Shown: one piece after another, positions 1 through 10,325 of the stretch
How the letters are laid out: the number at the start of each line of letters is the position of its first letter
How positions within the stretch are numbered: the stretch's first letter is position 1
NCBI GenBank assembly: GCA_902572945.1
Contig: CACGHU010000003.1
Location: 1 to 49,518, forward strand
Reading direction: 5' to 3'
DNA from: an uncultured Pelagibacteraceae bacterium
GTDB taxonomy: Bacteria; Pseudomonadota; Alphaproteobacteria; Pelagibacterales; Pelagibacteraceae
DNA: 49,518 nucleotides
Made by a program: the position numbers and the translations under genes
The notes under the pieces: generated by a model
What the model was told of the DNA's origin: nothing
The model's input: the letters and a program-made list of their open reading frames with translations, nothing else
The model's database searches: none

Positions 1-754
1 GACCAAATGTATGACCAAAGTTTAAAATTTTTCTTAAACCTTTTTCTTTAAAATCTTTTTCAACTATATTTTTTTTTATTATACAGCTTTTGTAAATTGA
101 TTTTTCAATATAGCCATTTTCCAAATTTAAAATCTTTTTAATATTTTTGTTCAAAAAGTTAAAAAAGATTCTATTTGAAATTAACGAGTGTTTAAATATT
201 TCGGCATACCCGCAAAGAATCTCTCTCTTTGGTAACGATCTTAAAAAAGAAATATCAGATATGACTATTTTAGGTTGATAAAAAGATCCTATTAAGTTTT
301 TTCCGTACTTTGTATTAATGCCTGTCTTTCCTCCAATAGAAGAATCGACTTGAGCAAGTAAGGTAGTAGGGATATTCACATAGAAAAGTCCTCTCTTAAA
401 TATACTTGCAGCATAAGCAGATAGATCTCCAATAATTCCACCCCCTATGGAGATGAGACAATCATTTCTATTAAAATTATTCTTGAGCATAAAATTTGTG
501 ATTTTTTCAACATTTTTTTGTGATTTATTTTTTTCACTAGATTTTAAAAAAATTAAATAAGTTTTTTTTTTTAAAGATTTTTTGATTTTGTTTATAAATT
601 CAACTGGCACTTTATTATCTATAACTAACAAGAATTTTGACGAATAAATTTTATTATTTTTTAGATGGTTTCCGAGATTATGACTTAAATTTTTGCCAAT
701 AAGTATGGGATACTTTCCATCAGAGGTATTAATTATAATTTTCTTCACTTTCAT
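1..754 (-). CDS. aroB: 3-dehydroquinate synthase, partial (3' end outside window)
   Basis: Reverse-strand translation from ATG at 754: MKVKKIIINTSDGKYPILIGKNLSHNLG...NRNDCLISIGGGIIGDLSAYAASIFKRGLFYVNIPTTLLAQVDSSIGGKTGIN; GGGxxGD and PTTLLAQVDSSIGGKTGIN are AroB signatures. Downstream of aroK, overlapping it. Confidence 0.93.
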   Translation of the reverse strand, partial: MKVKKIIINTSDGKYPILIGKNLSHNLGNHLKNNKIYSSKFLLVIDNKVPVEFINKIKKSLKKKTYLIFLKSSEKNKSQKNVEKITNFMLKNNFNRNDCLISIGGGIIGDLSAYAASIFKRGLFYVNIPTTLLAQVDSSIGGKTGINTKYGKNLIGSFYQPKIVISDISFLRSLPKREILCGYAEIFKHSLISNRIFFNFLNKNIKKILNLENGYIEKSIYKSCIIKKNIVEKDFKEKGLRKILNFGHTFG

Positions 755-1247
755 AAATTTTCAAAATTTTTTTTGCTATTTGGAATTTATTTAAATTATC
801 ACAATTTATTTTAAAATCTGCTTTTAAATATATTTTAATTCTAGAATTAATTATTTTAATAATATCTTTGCTGCTTAAATTGTATAATATAGGTCTTTTT
901 TTACTATTTGATATTCTATTTAAAATTATTTCATTTTTGCAATTTAACCAAAATGAAATGCTGTTTTTAAAAACATTCAATCTAATTTTTTTATTAATAA
1001 AAGAACCACCTCCTAGTGCAACAACCTGATTAGATGATTTCAAAGTTTTTAAAACTACTTTCTCTTCTATAGATCTAAAAAAAGCCTCACCTTTTTGCTC
1101 AAATATATCTTTAATTTTCATTTTTTCGTGATTTTCAATTAATAGGTCTGTATCTTTGAATTTAAGGCTACTTTTTTTAGAGATTTCTTTTCCAATTGTC
1201 GTTTTACCCGAACCCATCATTCCTATTAATACTAGGTTTTTTTTCAT
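729..1247 (-). CDS. aroK: shikimate kinase
   Basis: P-loop GMMGSGKTTIGKEIS, DTD motif, GGGSF motif; adjacent to aroB. Confidence 0.95.
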   Translation of the reverse strand: MKKNLVLIGMMGSGKTTIGKEISKKSSLKFKDTDLLIENHEKMKIKDIFEQKGEAFFRSIEEKVVLKTLKSSNQVVALGGGSFINKKIRLNVFKNSISFWLNCKNEIILNRISNSKKRPILYNLSSKDIIKIINSRIKIYLKADFKINCDNLNKFQIAKKILKIYESEENYN

Positions 1248-1308
1248 ACTTAAATTTCAATGTTGAAAAAACACAAATTTGTCTTAATTTGAAATTATTA
1301 AACGATAT

Positions 1309-1494
1309 ATGCATTTTTATAAAAAGACAAGTATAGGTAAATCAAATAATTATATTAAATTATTAATTAAACTAATCTTAGCATTTTTACTTTTCATAGC
1401 TATACTTTTTATGTTAGATCAAATTAATTTTCCAGCTCCAAATAAAAAAATTGAAAATTTAATACCGAATGAAAATTTTAAAGTTATTAAATAA
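1309..1494 (+). CDS. small single-TM hypothetical protein
   Basis: 61 aa ORF with hydrophobic segment LLIKLILAFLLFIAILFML; divergent from aroK; overlaps next ORF. Confidence 0.55.
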   Translation: MHFYKKTSIGKSNNYIKLLIKLILAFLLFIAILFMLDQINFPAPNKKIENLIPNENFKVIK

Positions 1495-3223
1495 AAAGTT
1501 TTTATCATATTTTTTATTTTTAACATTCATTTTAGGTCATTCCAATTCAAATGAGCCAGTTGACATATGGAATTTGGAAAATGTAAAAAAAAACGATAAC
1601 TCAAAAATAGAAACTAAAATAGAAACCTCTAATTCAAAAAATAACAACATATCTAATCTTAATAGTTCAAATTTGATGAACATTGAACAAGATGAAAAAA
1701 TAGAATCTAATCAGTTAAAATTAGTTGGTTTATATGATCCAGCTGAAAATGACTTAAATTTGAATATGTGGGAATTTTCTGATGGAGAAAAAATTCTTCA
1801 AATAAATAAAAAATTACAAAAAATTAAATTATCTAAAGATGCTCAAAATATTTATAAGAAACTTTTGTTAACGAATGCATTCCCACCTGAAAATAATATT
1901 AATTTCGATGAATTTGTTGACCTCAAAATTAATTGGTTATTAAAAAATGATGATTTGAATCTAATAAAAGAATTTATTATTAAAAATAGTCAAGAAAAAT
2001 CAAATAATATACTTATAAAATACTATTTAGATAAGAATTTATCTCTAGGTAAAATTGATAATGCATGTGAAATATTTTCTGAAATTAATACAATTCCCGA
2101 TATAAATTATTTTGTTAAGTATAAGATTTATTGCCTAATTCATCAGGATAAAAAAGAGATTGCTCAACTCCAATATGATTTAGCAAAAGAAGCAGATTTT
2201 AAAGATAAATCTTTCGATAAAAGTTTTAATTTTCTTATGGGTTATACAGACAATCCAGATATAAAATTGTCTGAAAAAAGTTTATTAGATTTTCATTTAT
2301 ATTATCTATCAAAAAAAGATTTTTTATATGAACCGAGTCAAAATACTAAAAAAATTATTTGGCAATACTTATCTTCGAATAATCTTCTCACAAAGGTAAA
2401 TGATATCGATTTAGAAGATAGAGAAAAAGTAAAGTCTTTTGAGAAAGCAACAAACGAAGGAAGTTACGATGAATCAGATTTATTAGATTTGTATACAAGA
2501 TTTCAATTCAATATTTACCAAATAATATCTGTTTTTGACTCATATAAGCTTTTACCAAATCATGAGGCAAGAGCACTTCTATATCAGTCCTTCTTAGTTT
2601 CTAAAGAAGCAGATACTCAAATTAAATTATTAGAGATTTTAAAAAAAGAATTTGATGATGATAATTTGAATAAAGCTTTTGATAAGGAACTGTTAAGATT
2701 AATACAAACAATTGATAAGGATAAAATTTCATCTGGATACTTGGAGTTTTATGAAGCTCAATTAGCTAAGCTAAATAATACTAATTTAAAAATTAAGTAT
2801 AATAATAAAATTTTACATCAATCAAAGTTGATAAATTACTTTAACGGGGAAATATCTAAAGAAAAAACTGAAAAAGATTTGGATAAAATGTTTAAAAAAT
2901 TAAAAAAAAATAAGAAATATTACTTTTCAACTAAAGATAATATTTTAATTGAGTCCTTCATTTCGGATGGGATAATGATTTCAGAAAAGTATCAAAGTAT
3001 GCTCGAACTAAATAAGTCGAATATTCCTACTGATATCGAAGTAATGATTAATGACGGAGAAATAGCTATGATTTTGCTCAGATTAGTTGAAATAATTGGA
3101 GAGGACAATTTAAATGATCTTGGTACAGAAACACTATATTTTATCATTAGCACTCTCAATAAGCTAAATATTGATAAGATAAGAAATGATATTATCCTTC
3201 AAGTTATTCCAACAAAAGTGTAA
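1469..3223 (+). CDS. hypothetical exported protein, helical/TPR-like
   Basis: 584 aa ORF with N-terminal hydrophobic signal-like segment (KKFLSYFLFLTFILGHSNS); no confidently recognised domain. Confidence 0.8.
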   Translation: MKILKLLNKKFLSYFLFLTFILGHSNSNEPVDIWNLENVKKNDNSKIETKIETSNSKNNNISNLNSSNLMNIEQDEKIESNQLKLVGLYDPAENDLNLNMWEFSDGEKILQINKKLQKIKLSKDAQNIYKKLLLTNAFPPENNINFDEFVDLKINWLLKNDDLNLIKEFIIKNSQEKSNNILIKYYLDKNLSLGKIDNACEIFSEINTIPDINYFVKYKIYCLIHQDKKEIAQLQYDLAKEADFKDKSFDKSFNFLMGYTDNPDIKLSEKSLLDFHLYYLSKKDFLYEPSQNTKKIIWQYLSSNNLLTKVNDIDLEDREKVKSFEKATNEGSYDESDLLDLYTRFQFNIYQIISVFDSYKLLPNHEARALLYQSFLVSKEADTQIKLLEILKKEFDDDNLNKAFDKELLRLIQTIDKDKISSGYLEFYEAQLAKLNNTNLKIKYNNKILHQSKLINYFNGEISKEKTEKDLDKMFKKLKKNKKYYFSTKDNILIESFISDGIMISEKYQSMLELNKSNIPTDIEVMINDGEIAMILLRLVEIIGEDNLNDLGTETLYFIISTLNKLNIDKIRNDIILQVIPTKV

Positions 3224-3235
3224 TAGTTCAATCCT

Positions 3236-3760
3236 ATGACAATCAAAAAATTAATCACGGTACCAGATGAATTGCTAAGAAAAAAATCACAGAATATCGA
3301 AAAGGTAAGTACTGATGAAAAAAAATTAATCAAGGATTTATTTGAAACAATGTATCATCATAAAGGAATTGGATTGGCAGCTATTCAAGTAGGTATACCC
3401 AAAAAAATTATAGTTTTGGATGTAATGCAAAAAGACGACAAAAAAAATCCTTTATGTTTTATTAACCCAGTAGTTAAAAAAATAGGTAATGAAAAATCTA
3501 AATACGAAGAAGGTTGTCTATCTATTCCAAATACATTTATAGAGATTGAACGCCCTAAAACTTGTATAGTCGAATATGTAGATATTGATGGAAAAAAAAA
3601 AATTATGGAATGTGATGGTCTTTTATCTACATGTATTCAACATGAAATTAATCATCTAGATGGTAAACTGATTATAGATTTTTTATCTAAATTAAAAAAA
3701 GACCTCATTATAAAAAAGCTTTCAAAAACAAAACGAAACACAGATAGAATTATAGTATAA
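3236..3760 (+). CDS. def: peptide deformylase
   Basis: GIGLAAIQVG, EGCLSIP, QHEINHLDG motifs. Confidence 0.97.
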   Translation: MTIKKLITVPDELLRKKSQNIEKVSTDEKKLIKDLFETMYHHKGIGLAAIQVGIPKKIIVLDVMQKDDKKNPLCFINPVVKKIGNEKSKYEEGCLSIPNTFIEIERPKTCIVEYVDIDGKKKIMECDGLLSTCIQHEINHLDGKLIIDFLSKLKKDLIIKKLSKTKRNTDRIIV

Positions 3761-4690
3761 ATGTTAAAAAAAATTGTTTTTATGGGATCACCAATATTTG
3801 CTGTGCCCATATTAAAATCATTATATCAAAACGGATATCCGGTTTCTGTGGTTTATACACAGCCTCCAAAGAAATCAAATAGAGGAATGAAAACTCAAAA
3901 ATCACCAGTACATAATATGGCTGAAACTTTAAACATTGATGTTAGGACTCCAGAAAATTTAAAAGGAAATTTAGCTGAGTATAATTTTCTTGAAGAACTT
4001 GGTGCTGATTTAGCAATAGTGGTTGCTTATGGTAAAATATTACCTGAAAATTTTCTACCTTTGGCAAAAAAGGGTTTTATAAATATACACGCATCAATCT
4101 TACCTTCTTGGAGGGGCGCTGCTCCAATACAAAGATCAATAATGAATTTAGATAATAAAACAGGAATAAGCATTATGAAAATTAGTAATAAATTGGACTC
4201 CGGACCAATATGCAACAAATATGAAATTGAAATTAAAAAACAGGATAATGCAGAGATAATTTCTGAGAAGCTTTCAATGCTTGCCTCTATAAAAATACTT
4301 GACGAAATAGATAACATTATAGACGGTAAAGCAAATTTTGTTGAACAAGATCATAAAAAAGCAACTTATGCCAAGAAAATTGAGAAAGCTGAGGGCATGG
4401 TAAATTGGAATAAAAGAGCAGATGAAATTTTAGGTTTAGTTAATGGTTTATTTCCAACACCTGGAGCTTGGTTTATTTACAAAGGTGAGAGGCACAAAAT
4501 TCTTAAAGCAGAGGTAGGAAACGCAACTGGAGAACCAGGGATCGTCTTAGGCGAAAATTTAGAGATAGGATGTAAGGAAAAATCTTTAAAAATAACTGAA
4601 ATTCAAAGAGAGGGAAAAAGGGCTCAAAAATCAGGAGAATTCTTACTTGGATCCAAAATAATAAAAGGTTCAAATCTAAATAATGTTTAG
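3761..4690 (+). CDS. fmt: methionyl-tRNA formyltransferase
   Basis: MGSPIFAVPIL, INIHASILPSWRGAAPIQRSI; directly after def. Confidence 0.97.
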   Translation: MLKKIVFMGSPIFAVPILKSLYQNGYPVSVVYTQPPKKSNRGMKTQKSPVHNMAETLNIDVRTPENLKGNLAEYNFLEELGADLAIVVAYGKILPENFLPLAKKGFINIHASILPSWRGAAPIQRSIMNLDNKTGISIMKISNKLDSGPICNKYEIEIKKQDNAEIISEKLSMLASIKILDEIDNIIDGKANFVEQDHKKATYAKKIEKAEGMVNWNKRADEILGLVNGLFPTPGAWFIYKGERHKILKAEVGNATGEPGIVLGENLEIGCKEKSLKITEIQREGKRAQKSGEFLLGSKIIKGSNLNNV

Positions 4691-5423
4691 ATATCAGATT
4701 TTAATTGAATATGTTGGAACGAGGTTTATTGGTTGGCAATCTCAACCAAAAGGTAAATCAGTTCAGAAAACTATTGAAAATTCGTTAAAAAAAATCTTGA
4801 AAGAAAAAATATCATTAGTAGGTCAAGGAAGATTAGATGCTGGTGTTCATGCAATTTCACAATCTGCTCACTTTGATACAAAAGATAAAATTTTAGATAT
4901 CAATAGATTTTTAAAAAGATTAAATTTTTTAGTAAATAAGAGTTTTATTTCTATATTAAGTATAAAAAGAAGAAATGAAAAATTTCATTCTAGATATTCA
5001 GCAAAAGCAAGAATTTATAAATATATAATATTGAATAGAGAAAGTTCTCCAACTATTAATAAAAATAGAGTTTGGCATATAAAAAAAAAAATTAATTTAG
5101 AAAGTATCAAAAAAGGTGCAAAATTTTTAATTGGAAAAAGAGATTTTTCTACTTTTAGGGCCTCAGCATGTTCAGCAAAAAGCCCTATAAGAACTTTAGA
5201 AAAAGTGAATATATTAAAAAAAAAAAATGAAATATTGATTGAATTTAAATCTAGATCATTTCTTCACACTCAAGTTAGATCGATGGTTGGTTGTCTAAAG
5301 TACTTAGGTGAGGGAAAATGGAACTTTAAGAAATTTAAAAATGTAACTTTATCAAAAAAAAGAACATTATGTGCGCCTCCTGCACCACCACATGGCTTAT
5401 TTCTTAAAAAGGTTATTTATTAA
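4683..5423 (+). CDS. truA: tRNA pseudouridine(38-40) synthase
   Basis: YVGTRFIGWQ, GRLDAGVHA, RSFLHTQVRSMVG motifs. Confidence 0.96.
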   Translation: MFRYQILIEYVGTRFIGWQSQPKGKSVQKTIENSLKKILKEKISLVGQGRLDAGVHAISQSAHFDTKDKILDINRFLKRLNFLVNKSFISILSIKRRNEKFHSRYSAKARIYKYIILNRESSPTINKNRVWHIKKKINLESIKKGAKFLIGKRDFSTFRASACSAKSPIRTLEKVNILKKKNEILIEFKSRSFLHTQVRSMVGCLKYLGEGKWNFKKFKNVTLSKKRTLCAPPAPPHGLFLKKVIY

Positions 5424-5883
5424 TCCTTGAGGTTTTTCTAAATTTTTTATTTATTCTCCATCGACTTTCAGACCTAACTATATAACCACAACAATTTTTT
5501 GCACGACACTTACATGGGAACTGCTTATAATCTTCATCATATGAAAATCCATAATCATAAGTAAGTTCCTCATTTTTCCCAATATCTTTTATTGCTGTCA
5601 CATAAATTTTATATCCTGTACCATCAACCTCACAGTTTGGATCGCAACTATGGTTAATGTTTTTAGCAATATTCCATGAAAAATCACCATCTAGGGAATA
5701 TCTTTTATTAATATCAAATAAGTATATATCTTTGTCATTGTCATATTTAGGGTTTCGCTCAACTTCACTATTAGTAATAATTTTACCTTTGTATTGAATT
5801 ATTCTAGTGCCAGCTTTAATATTTTTTGAAGCGTAAAGACCTTTTTTGTCGATATTTGATTTTTTTACTTTATATAATTTCAT
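5413..5883 (-). CDS. SET-domain protein (putative lysine methyltransferase)
   Basis: GLYASKNIKAGTRIIQYKG, NHSCDPNC, ELTYDYGFSY, post-SET-like CKCRAKNCCG. Confidence 0.92.
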   Translation of the reverse strand: MKLYKVKKSNIDKKGLYASKNIKAGTRIIQYKGKIITNSEVERNPKYDNDKDIYLFDINKRYSLDGDFSWNIAKNINHSCDPNCEVDGTGYKIYVTAIKDIGKNEELTYDYGFSYDEDYKQFPCKCRAKNCCGYIVRSESRWRINKKFRKTSRINK

Positions 5884-6806
5884 ACTTTATTTTCATCTAA
5901 GGCGTTTACATGATTAAAAGCACTTTCTGCAAGAGCATTAAGGTCGTACCCACCTTCTAATACTGATATAACTTTGCCTTTAGTAAACTCATTAGTAGCT
6001 TTAAGGGTTCTCCTTGTAATTTCATAAAAATCTTCAGACTTTAATTCAAATTGAGCAAGTGGGTCAGCAATATTTGCATCAAAACCCATACTAAAAATTA
6101 AAAATTCAGGTTTAAATTCAACTAGTTTATCCAAAACTTTATCTAATGCATTCATATATTTCTCAGTATTAGTTCCAGCTGGTAGAGGAACATTAAAAAT
6201 ATTATTATAATTTCCTTTTTCTTTGTCGCTACCGGTTCCCGGGTAAAATGGATATTGGTGAGTTGATAAGTATAAAACATTTTTATTGTTATAAAAAATA
6301 TCTTGTGTTCCGTTTCCGTGGTGAACATCAGGGTCAAATATAGCTATTCTTTTATAATTAAATTTTTCAATAAGATAATGAGCTGCAACTGCACAATTAT
6401 TATAAATACAAAATCCCATTGCTTTATTTTTTTCTGCATGATGTCCCGGAGGACGTACTGCACAAAAAGCATTTTTAAATTTTTTAGATTCAACACCATC
6501 AATTGCTTTAATTACAGATCCTACAGCATCTATTGTAGCATCTTTACTACCCGGGGAGATAATTGTGTCACCATCTAAAAATTTAATTCCCTCACTTGGG
6601 AAGCTTTTTTGAACCATATTGATATAATTTTCATCATGAGCTTTTTTTAAAATATTATGGTTAAAATTACTTGGCTTATCCCAAATTAGATTTTTTTGTT
6701 TTTTTAGTTTTTCAGTGATTGCCACAACTCTTTTTGGTTGTTCTGGATGACCATCACCTGTTAAATGATTTATAGATGTGTCTGATGAAATTATTGCAGT
6801 TTTCAC
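5880..6806 (-). CDS. histone deacetylase-like (HDAC/AcuC/acetylpolyamine amidohydrolase) family protein
   Basis: RPPGHHAEKNKAMGFCIYNN, FDPDVHHGNGTQDIFY, STHQYPFYPGTG, FSMGFDANIADPL. Confidence 0.93.
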   Translation of the reverse strand: MKTAIISSDTSINHLTGDGHPEQPKRVVAITEKLKKQKNLIWDKPSNFNHNILKKAHDENYINMVQKSFPSEGIKFLDGDTIISPGSKDATIDAVGSVIKAIDGVESKKFKNAFCAVRPPGHHAEKNKAMGFCIYNNCAVAAHYLIEKFNYKRIAIFDPDVHHGNGTQDIFYNNKNVLYLSTHQYPFYPGTGSDKEKGNYNNIFNVPLPAGTNTEKYMNALDKVLDKLVEFKPEFLIFSMGFDANIADPLAQFELKSEDFYEITRRTLKATNEFTKGKVISVLEGGYDLNALAESAFNHVNALDENKV

Positions 6807-7960
6807 AAAAAATACTTATCTAAAATTAAAGAATAAATTTTTGTTAATTTTTTCAAATCATTTAAAGATACTGCTTCATCAACTTTGTGCATAGTTTTTC
6901 CAACTAATCCAAATTCTAAACATGGAGATATGCTTTTTATGAATCTTGCATCTGAAGTTCCACCAGTCGTAGAAAGTTTTGGTTTTATTTTGGTTATTTT
7001 TTTTACAATATTTTGTATCATAAATGTTGTAGTATTTTGTTTTGTTAAAAATGCTTCTCCAGATACTCTATATTGTATTTTAAATTTAGATTTATTTTTT
7101 TTACTAATTTTATAGAAGATTTTATTAAGTTTTTTTTTCAAAGAACTTGATGAATGCCTATCATTATATCTAATATTAAAAGTTGCTTCAGCTTGCCCTG
7201 GAATAACATTATCAGCATTATTATTTATATTTATTTTCGTAACTTCTAAATTTGATGGTTGAAAATTTTTTGTACCTTTATCAAATCTGATATTTTTTAA
7301 TTTACTTAAAATTTTTATTAATGTGGTTGAAGGATTATTTGCTCTATGTGGATAAGCAACATGTCCTTGAATACCAAGTATTGTTAGTTTTCCAGTTAAA
7401 CTACCTCTTCGACCTATTTTAATCATTTCACCTAATTTATTTGGATTAGTAGGTTCTCCAACTAGACAAAAATTAATTTTTTCCTTTTTCTTTTTAAGGT
7501 ATTCTACAACTTTTTTTGTTCCATTAATTGCATCACCTTCTTCATCTCCTGTAATTAAAAAACTAATTGATCCTTTAAAATTTTTGTTATTATTTAAAAA
7601 TATGCTAACAGCTGAAACAAAAGCAGCGATAGAACTTTTCATATCATTTGCACCTCTGCCGATAAGATGACCTGCTTTAATCGATGGCCTAAAAGGATTA
7701 ACAGTCCAGTCTTTAATATTACCTGGAGGCACAATATCTAAATGTCCTGCAAAGCAAAAATTTGGAGTTTTATTTCCCAACCTGGCATATAAATTTTTTA
7801 CTGGTTTAGATTTCTTTTCTCTAAATTCTAATATTTTTGTTCTAAAACCAAGTTTTTTTAATTTCTTTTCTAAAAATCTCATCACACCAGCATCTGTTGG
7901 TGTTATAGATGGAAACCTTATTAGCTCTTTAGCTAATTGAAGCTCATTAATTTTTTGCAT
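6803..7960 (-). CDS. dapE: succinyl-diaminopimelate desuccinylase
   Basis: FAGHLDIVPPG, GRGANDMKSSIAA, TGDEEGDAINGT, TTGGTSDARFI; next to dapD. Confidence 0.96.
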   Translation of the reverse strand: MQKINELQLAKELIRFPSITPTDAGVMRFLEKKLKKLGFRTKILEFREKKSKPVKNLYARLGNKTPNFCFAGHLDIVPPGNIKDWTVNPFRPSIKAGHLIGRGANDMKSSIAAFVSAVSIFLNNNKNFKGSISFLITGDEEGDAINGTKKVVEYLKKKKEKINFCLVGEPTNPNKLGEMIKIGRRGSLTGKLTILGIQGHVAYPHRANNPSTTLIKILSKLKNIRFDKGTKNFQPSNLEVTKININNNADNVIPGQAEATFNIRYNDRHSSSSLKKKLNKIFYKISKKNKSKFKIQYRVSGEAFLTKQNTTTFMIQNIVKKITKIKPKLSTTGGTSDARFIKSISPCLEFGLVGKTMHKVDEAVSLNDLKKLTKIYSLILDKYFL

Positions 7961-7962
7961 TT

Positions 7963-8790
7963 TTACTCTCTTAAAAGATCATTAATTGATGTTTTTGATC
8001 TAGTTTTTTCATCAACTTGTTTAATTATTACTGCACAACTTAGTGATGGTGCAGTTGGATTATTCTTATCAGGCAAAGATCCAGGAACAACTACAGAATA
8101 AGGAGGAATTTTTCCATAAGATATTTCACCAGTCTTTCTATTAACAATTTTTGTTGATTGACCTACATACATTCCCATACTTAAAACTGATCCTTCTCCA
8201 ACTATTACACCTTCAACAACCTCAGACATTGCTCCAACAAAAACGTTATCTTCAATTATAGTTGGAAGAGCTTGAGCTGGTTCTAAAACTCCACCAATAC
8301 CTGATCCAGCTGATATATGACAATTTTCTCCAATCTGACAGCAGCTCCCAGCACGGCTGAAGGTATCCATCATTGTTCCAGCTCCAACGTACGCACCAAT
8401 ATTTACATAACAAGGCATAAGAACGGCATTCTTTCCAATAAAAGACCCAGGACGTACGGGACTATTTGGCGTCATACGAAAGCCCGCAGCTTCATGTTGC
8501 TCTTTTGTCCAGCCCGCAGTTTTACCTTTTAATAAATGAGCTTTGTCATACCAACTACTGTACGGACCATTTAAATTTTCCATGGGATAAATTTTGAAAC
8601 TTAACATAATTGCTTTTTTAAGATGTTGATGAGTTTTCCATTCACCATTAATCTTTTCTGCAACACGAGATTTACCACTATCTAAATCACTTATAACTTG
8701 GTTAATTGCATCTTTTAAAGATTGATCTGAATCTTGATTTACTTGATCTTTATTTTCCCAAGCTTCATTTATAATTTTTTCAATAGTCAT
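7963..8790 (-). CDS. dapD: tetrahydrodipicolinate N-succinyltransferase
   Basis: Hexapeptide-repeat protein with VRPGSFIGKNAVLMPCYVNIGAYVGAGTMMDTFSRAGSCCQIG. Confidence 0.96.
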   Translation of the reverse strand: MTIEKIINEAWENKDQVNQDSDQSLKDAINQVISDLDSGKSRVAEKINGEWKTHQHLKKAIMLSFKIYPMENLNGPYSSWYDKAHLLKGKTAGWTKEQHEAAGFRMTPNSPVRPGSFIGKNAVLMPCYVNIGAYVGAGTMMDTFSRAGSCCQIGENCHISAGSGIGGVLEPAQALPTIIEDNVFVGAMSEVVEGVIVGEGSVLSMGMYVGQSTKIVNRKTGEISYGKIPPYSVVVPGSLPDKNNPTAPSLSCAVIIKQVDEKTRSKTSINDLLRE

Positions 8791-8793
8791 AGT

Positions 8794-9465
8794 TTATTCA
8801 CTTTTTAATAACCTTATTTCTTTTAAAAATAAAGATAGATTTTCAATTTTATAATCAATGTAATCCTTATCGGACTCCATTTTACCCCACCGTTCATCAT
8901 TTATTAACCAAACAGTTGTGCAACCTCTTTTTTTGCCTATTGATAAATTTTTAGCAATATCTTCTACATAAATTGTGTTATTTGGATCTATCCCAAATTT
9001 TTTTACCATCAAATCAAATGCTTTTGGTTCGGGTTTAGGTCTATATTCTGCATCGCTGATATCAAATATTCCCTCAAATAAATCCTCAATACCCAAATGG
9101 CTAAGCACATTTTTTGCATGATCAGTACTTCCATTTGTAAAAATTAACTTTCTCATATCTAAATTCTCTAATTGTTCTCTTAAAACTGTATCTTTCTTCA
9201 TAAAGGAAAGATCTATATTATGAACATATTTTAGGAATTCTTTTGGTGGAATATCGTGATGTATCATCAATCCATTGAGACTAGTATTATATTTATAAAA
9301 ATAATTGGTTTGTAATTCTTTGGCTTTAATTAAGTCTATATTTAATTTTTCAGAAATATATTTTGTCATTAATCTAGAAACCTGTCCAAAAACAGCTTCT
9401 AAATCTTGATAAACAGTTCCATCTAAATCTAATAATAAATTTTTTTTAGTTTTAAGCTCTTCCAT
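8794..9465 (-). CDS. HAD-family hydrolase, pyrimidine 5'-nucleotidase-like
   Basis: LLLDLDGTVYQ, FTNGSTDHA, RPKPEPKAFD, YVEDIAKNL. Confidence 0.85.
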   Translation of the reverse strand: MEELKTKKNLLLDLDGTVYQDLEAVFGQVSRLMTKYISEKLNIDLIKAKELQTNYFYKYNTSLNGLMIHHDIPPKEFLKYVHNIDLSFMKKDTVLREQLENLDMRKLIFTNGSTDHAKNVLSHLGIEDLFEGIFDISDAEYRPKPEPKAFDLMVKKFGIDPNNTIYVEDIAKNLSIGKKRGCTTVWLINDERWGKMESDKDYIDYKIENLSLFLKEIRLLKSE

Positions 9466-9474
9466 TTTAAGTAA

Positions 9475-10323
9475 TTATCTAATTAAAGTTCCTGAACCTT
9501 TATCAGAAAAAATTTCAAATAGAACGGAGTGCTTTTTTCTTCCATCAATAATAGCAACAGCAGTAACACCATTATTTATTGCATCTAAACATGTATTTAT
9601 TTTAGGTATCATGCCTTCAGTGATAGTTCCATTTTTAATCATTTCTAAAATTTCAGATGTGGATATTTCTTGTATCAGTTTTTTATTTTTATCCAATACA
9701 CCTTCAACATTTGTCATTAACAATAACCTTCGTGATTTAAGAGACTTTGCTATAGCCCCAGCAGCATTATCCCCATTTATATTATATGCTTGGTTATTAG
9801 TTCCAAGTCCAAGTGGAGATATTATTGGAATTAAATTATTTTCAATTTTGTCCTTAATTATATGAACATTAATTTTGTCTGGTATTCCTACAAATCCAAG
9901 CTCCTTATCCTCTGGAATTATTTCAATTACACAGTTCTGCTTTGTATTTAAAGATATAGCTTTAACACCTTTTTCTTTTAAAGACGAAACTATATCTTCG
10001 TTAAATTCAATTAATACTTTTTCAACAATATTTATTACTTTTGCATCTGTAACACGTAAGCCCCTGATAAATTTAGAAGTTATATTTGATTTATCCAACT
10101 CCCTTTTAATTCGAGGACCACCGCCATGGATTATTACAATTGATAAACCTAACTTATTTAAAATACTAATGTCTTCGATAAAATTATTAAAAATATTTCT
10201 ATCAATAAAAACATTTCCTCCGTATTTAATAACTATCAAATCATTTTTATATTTTTCAATATATTTAGAAACCTGATCTATTGGAGGACCATTTTCAGGT
10301 AAAATTTTTTTAAGGTCCATCAA
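9475..10323 (-). CDS. argB: acetylglutamate kinase
   Basis: IVIKYGGNVF, IIHGGGPRI, NGDNAAGAIA, GMIPKINTCLDAI. Confidence 0.97.
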   Translation of the reverse strand: MMDLKKILPENGPPIDQVSKYIEKYKNDLIVIKYGGNVFIDRNIFNNFIEDISILNKLGLSIVIIHGGGPRIKRELDKSNITSKFIRGLRVTDAKVINIVEKVLIEFNEDIVSSLKEKGVKAISLNTKQNCVIEIIPEDKELGFVGIPDKINVHIIKDKIENNLIPIISPLGLGTNNQAYNINGDNAAGAIAKSLKSRRLLLMTNVEGVLDKNKKLIQEISTSEILEMIKNGTITEGMIPKINTCLDAINNGVTAVAIIDGRKKHSVLFEIFSDKGSGTLIR

Positions 10324-10325
10324 TT

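Noticed and set aside
4027-4317. Minus-strand 96-aa ORF opposite fmt
   Set aside because: Shadow ORF inside a confidently identified gene.
9611-10276. Plus-strand ORFs antisense to argB (84 and 133 aa)
   Set aside because: Shadow ORFs opposite a strongly supported argB; no recognisable motifs.
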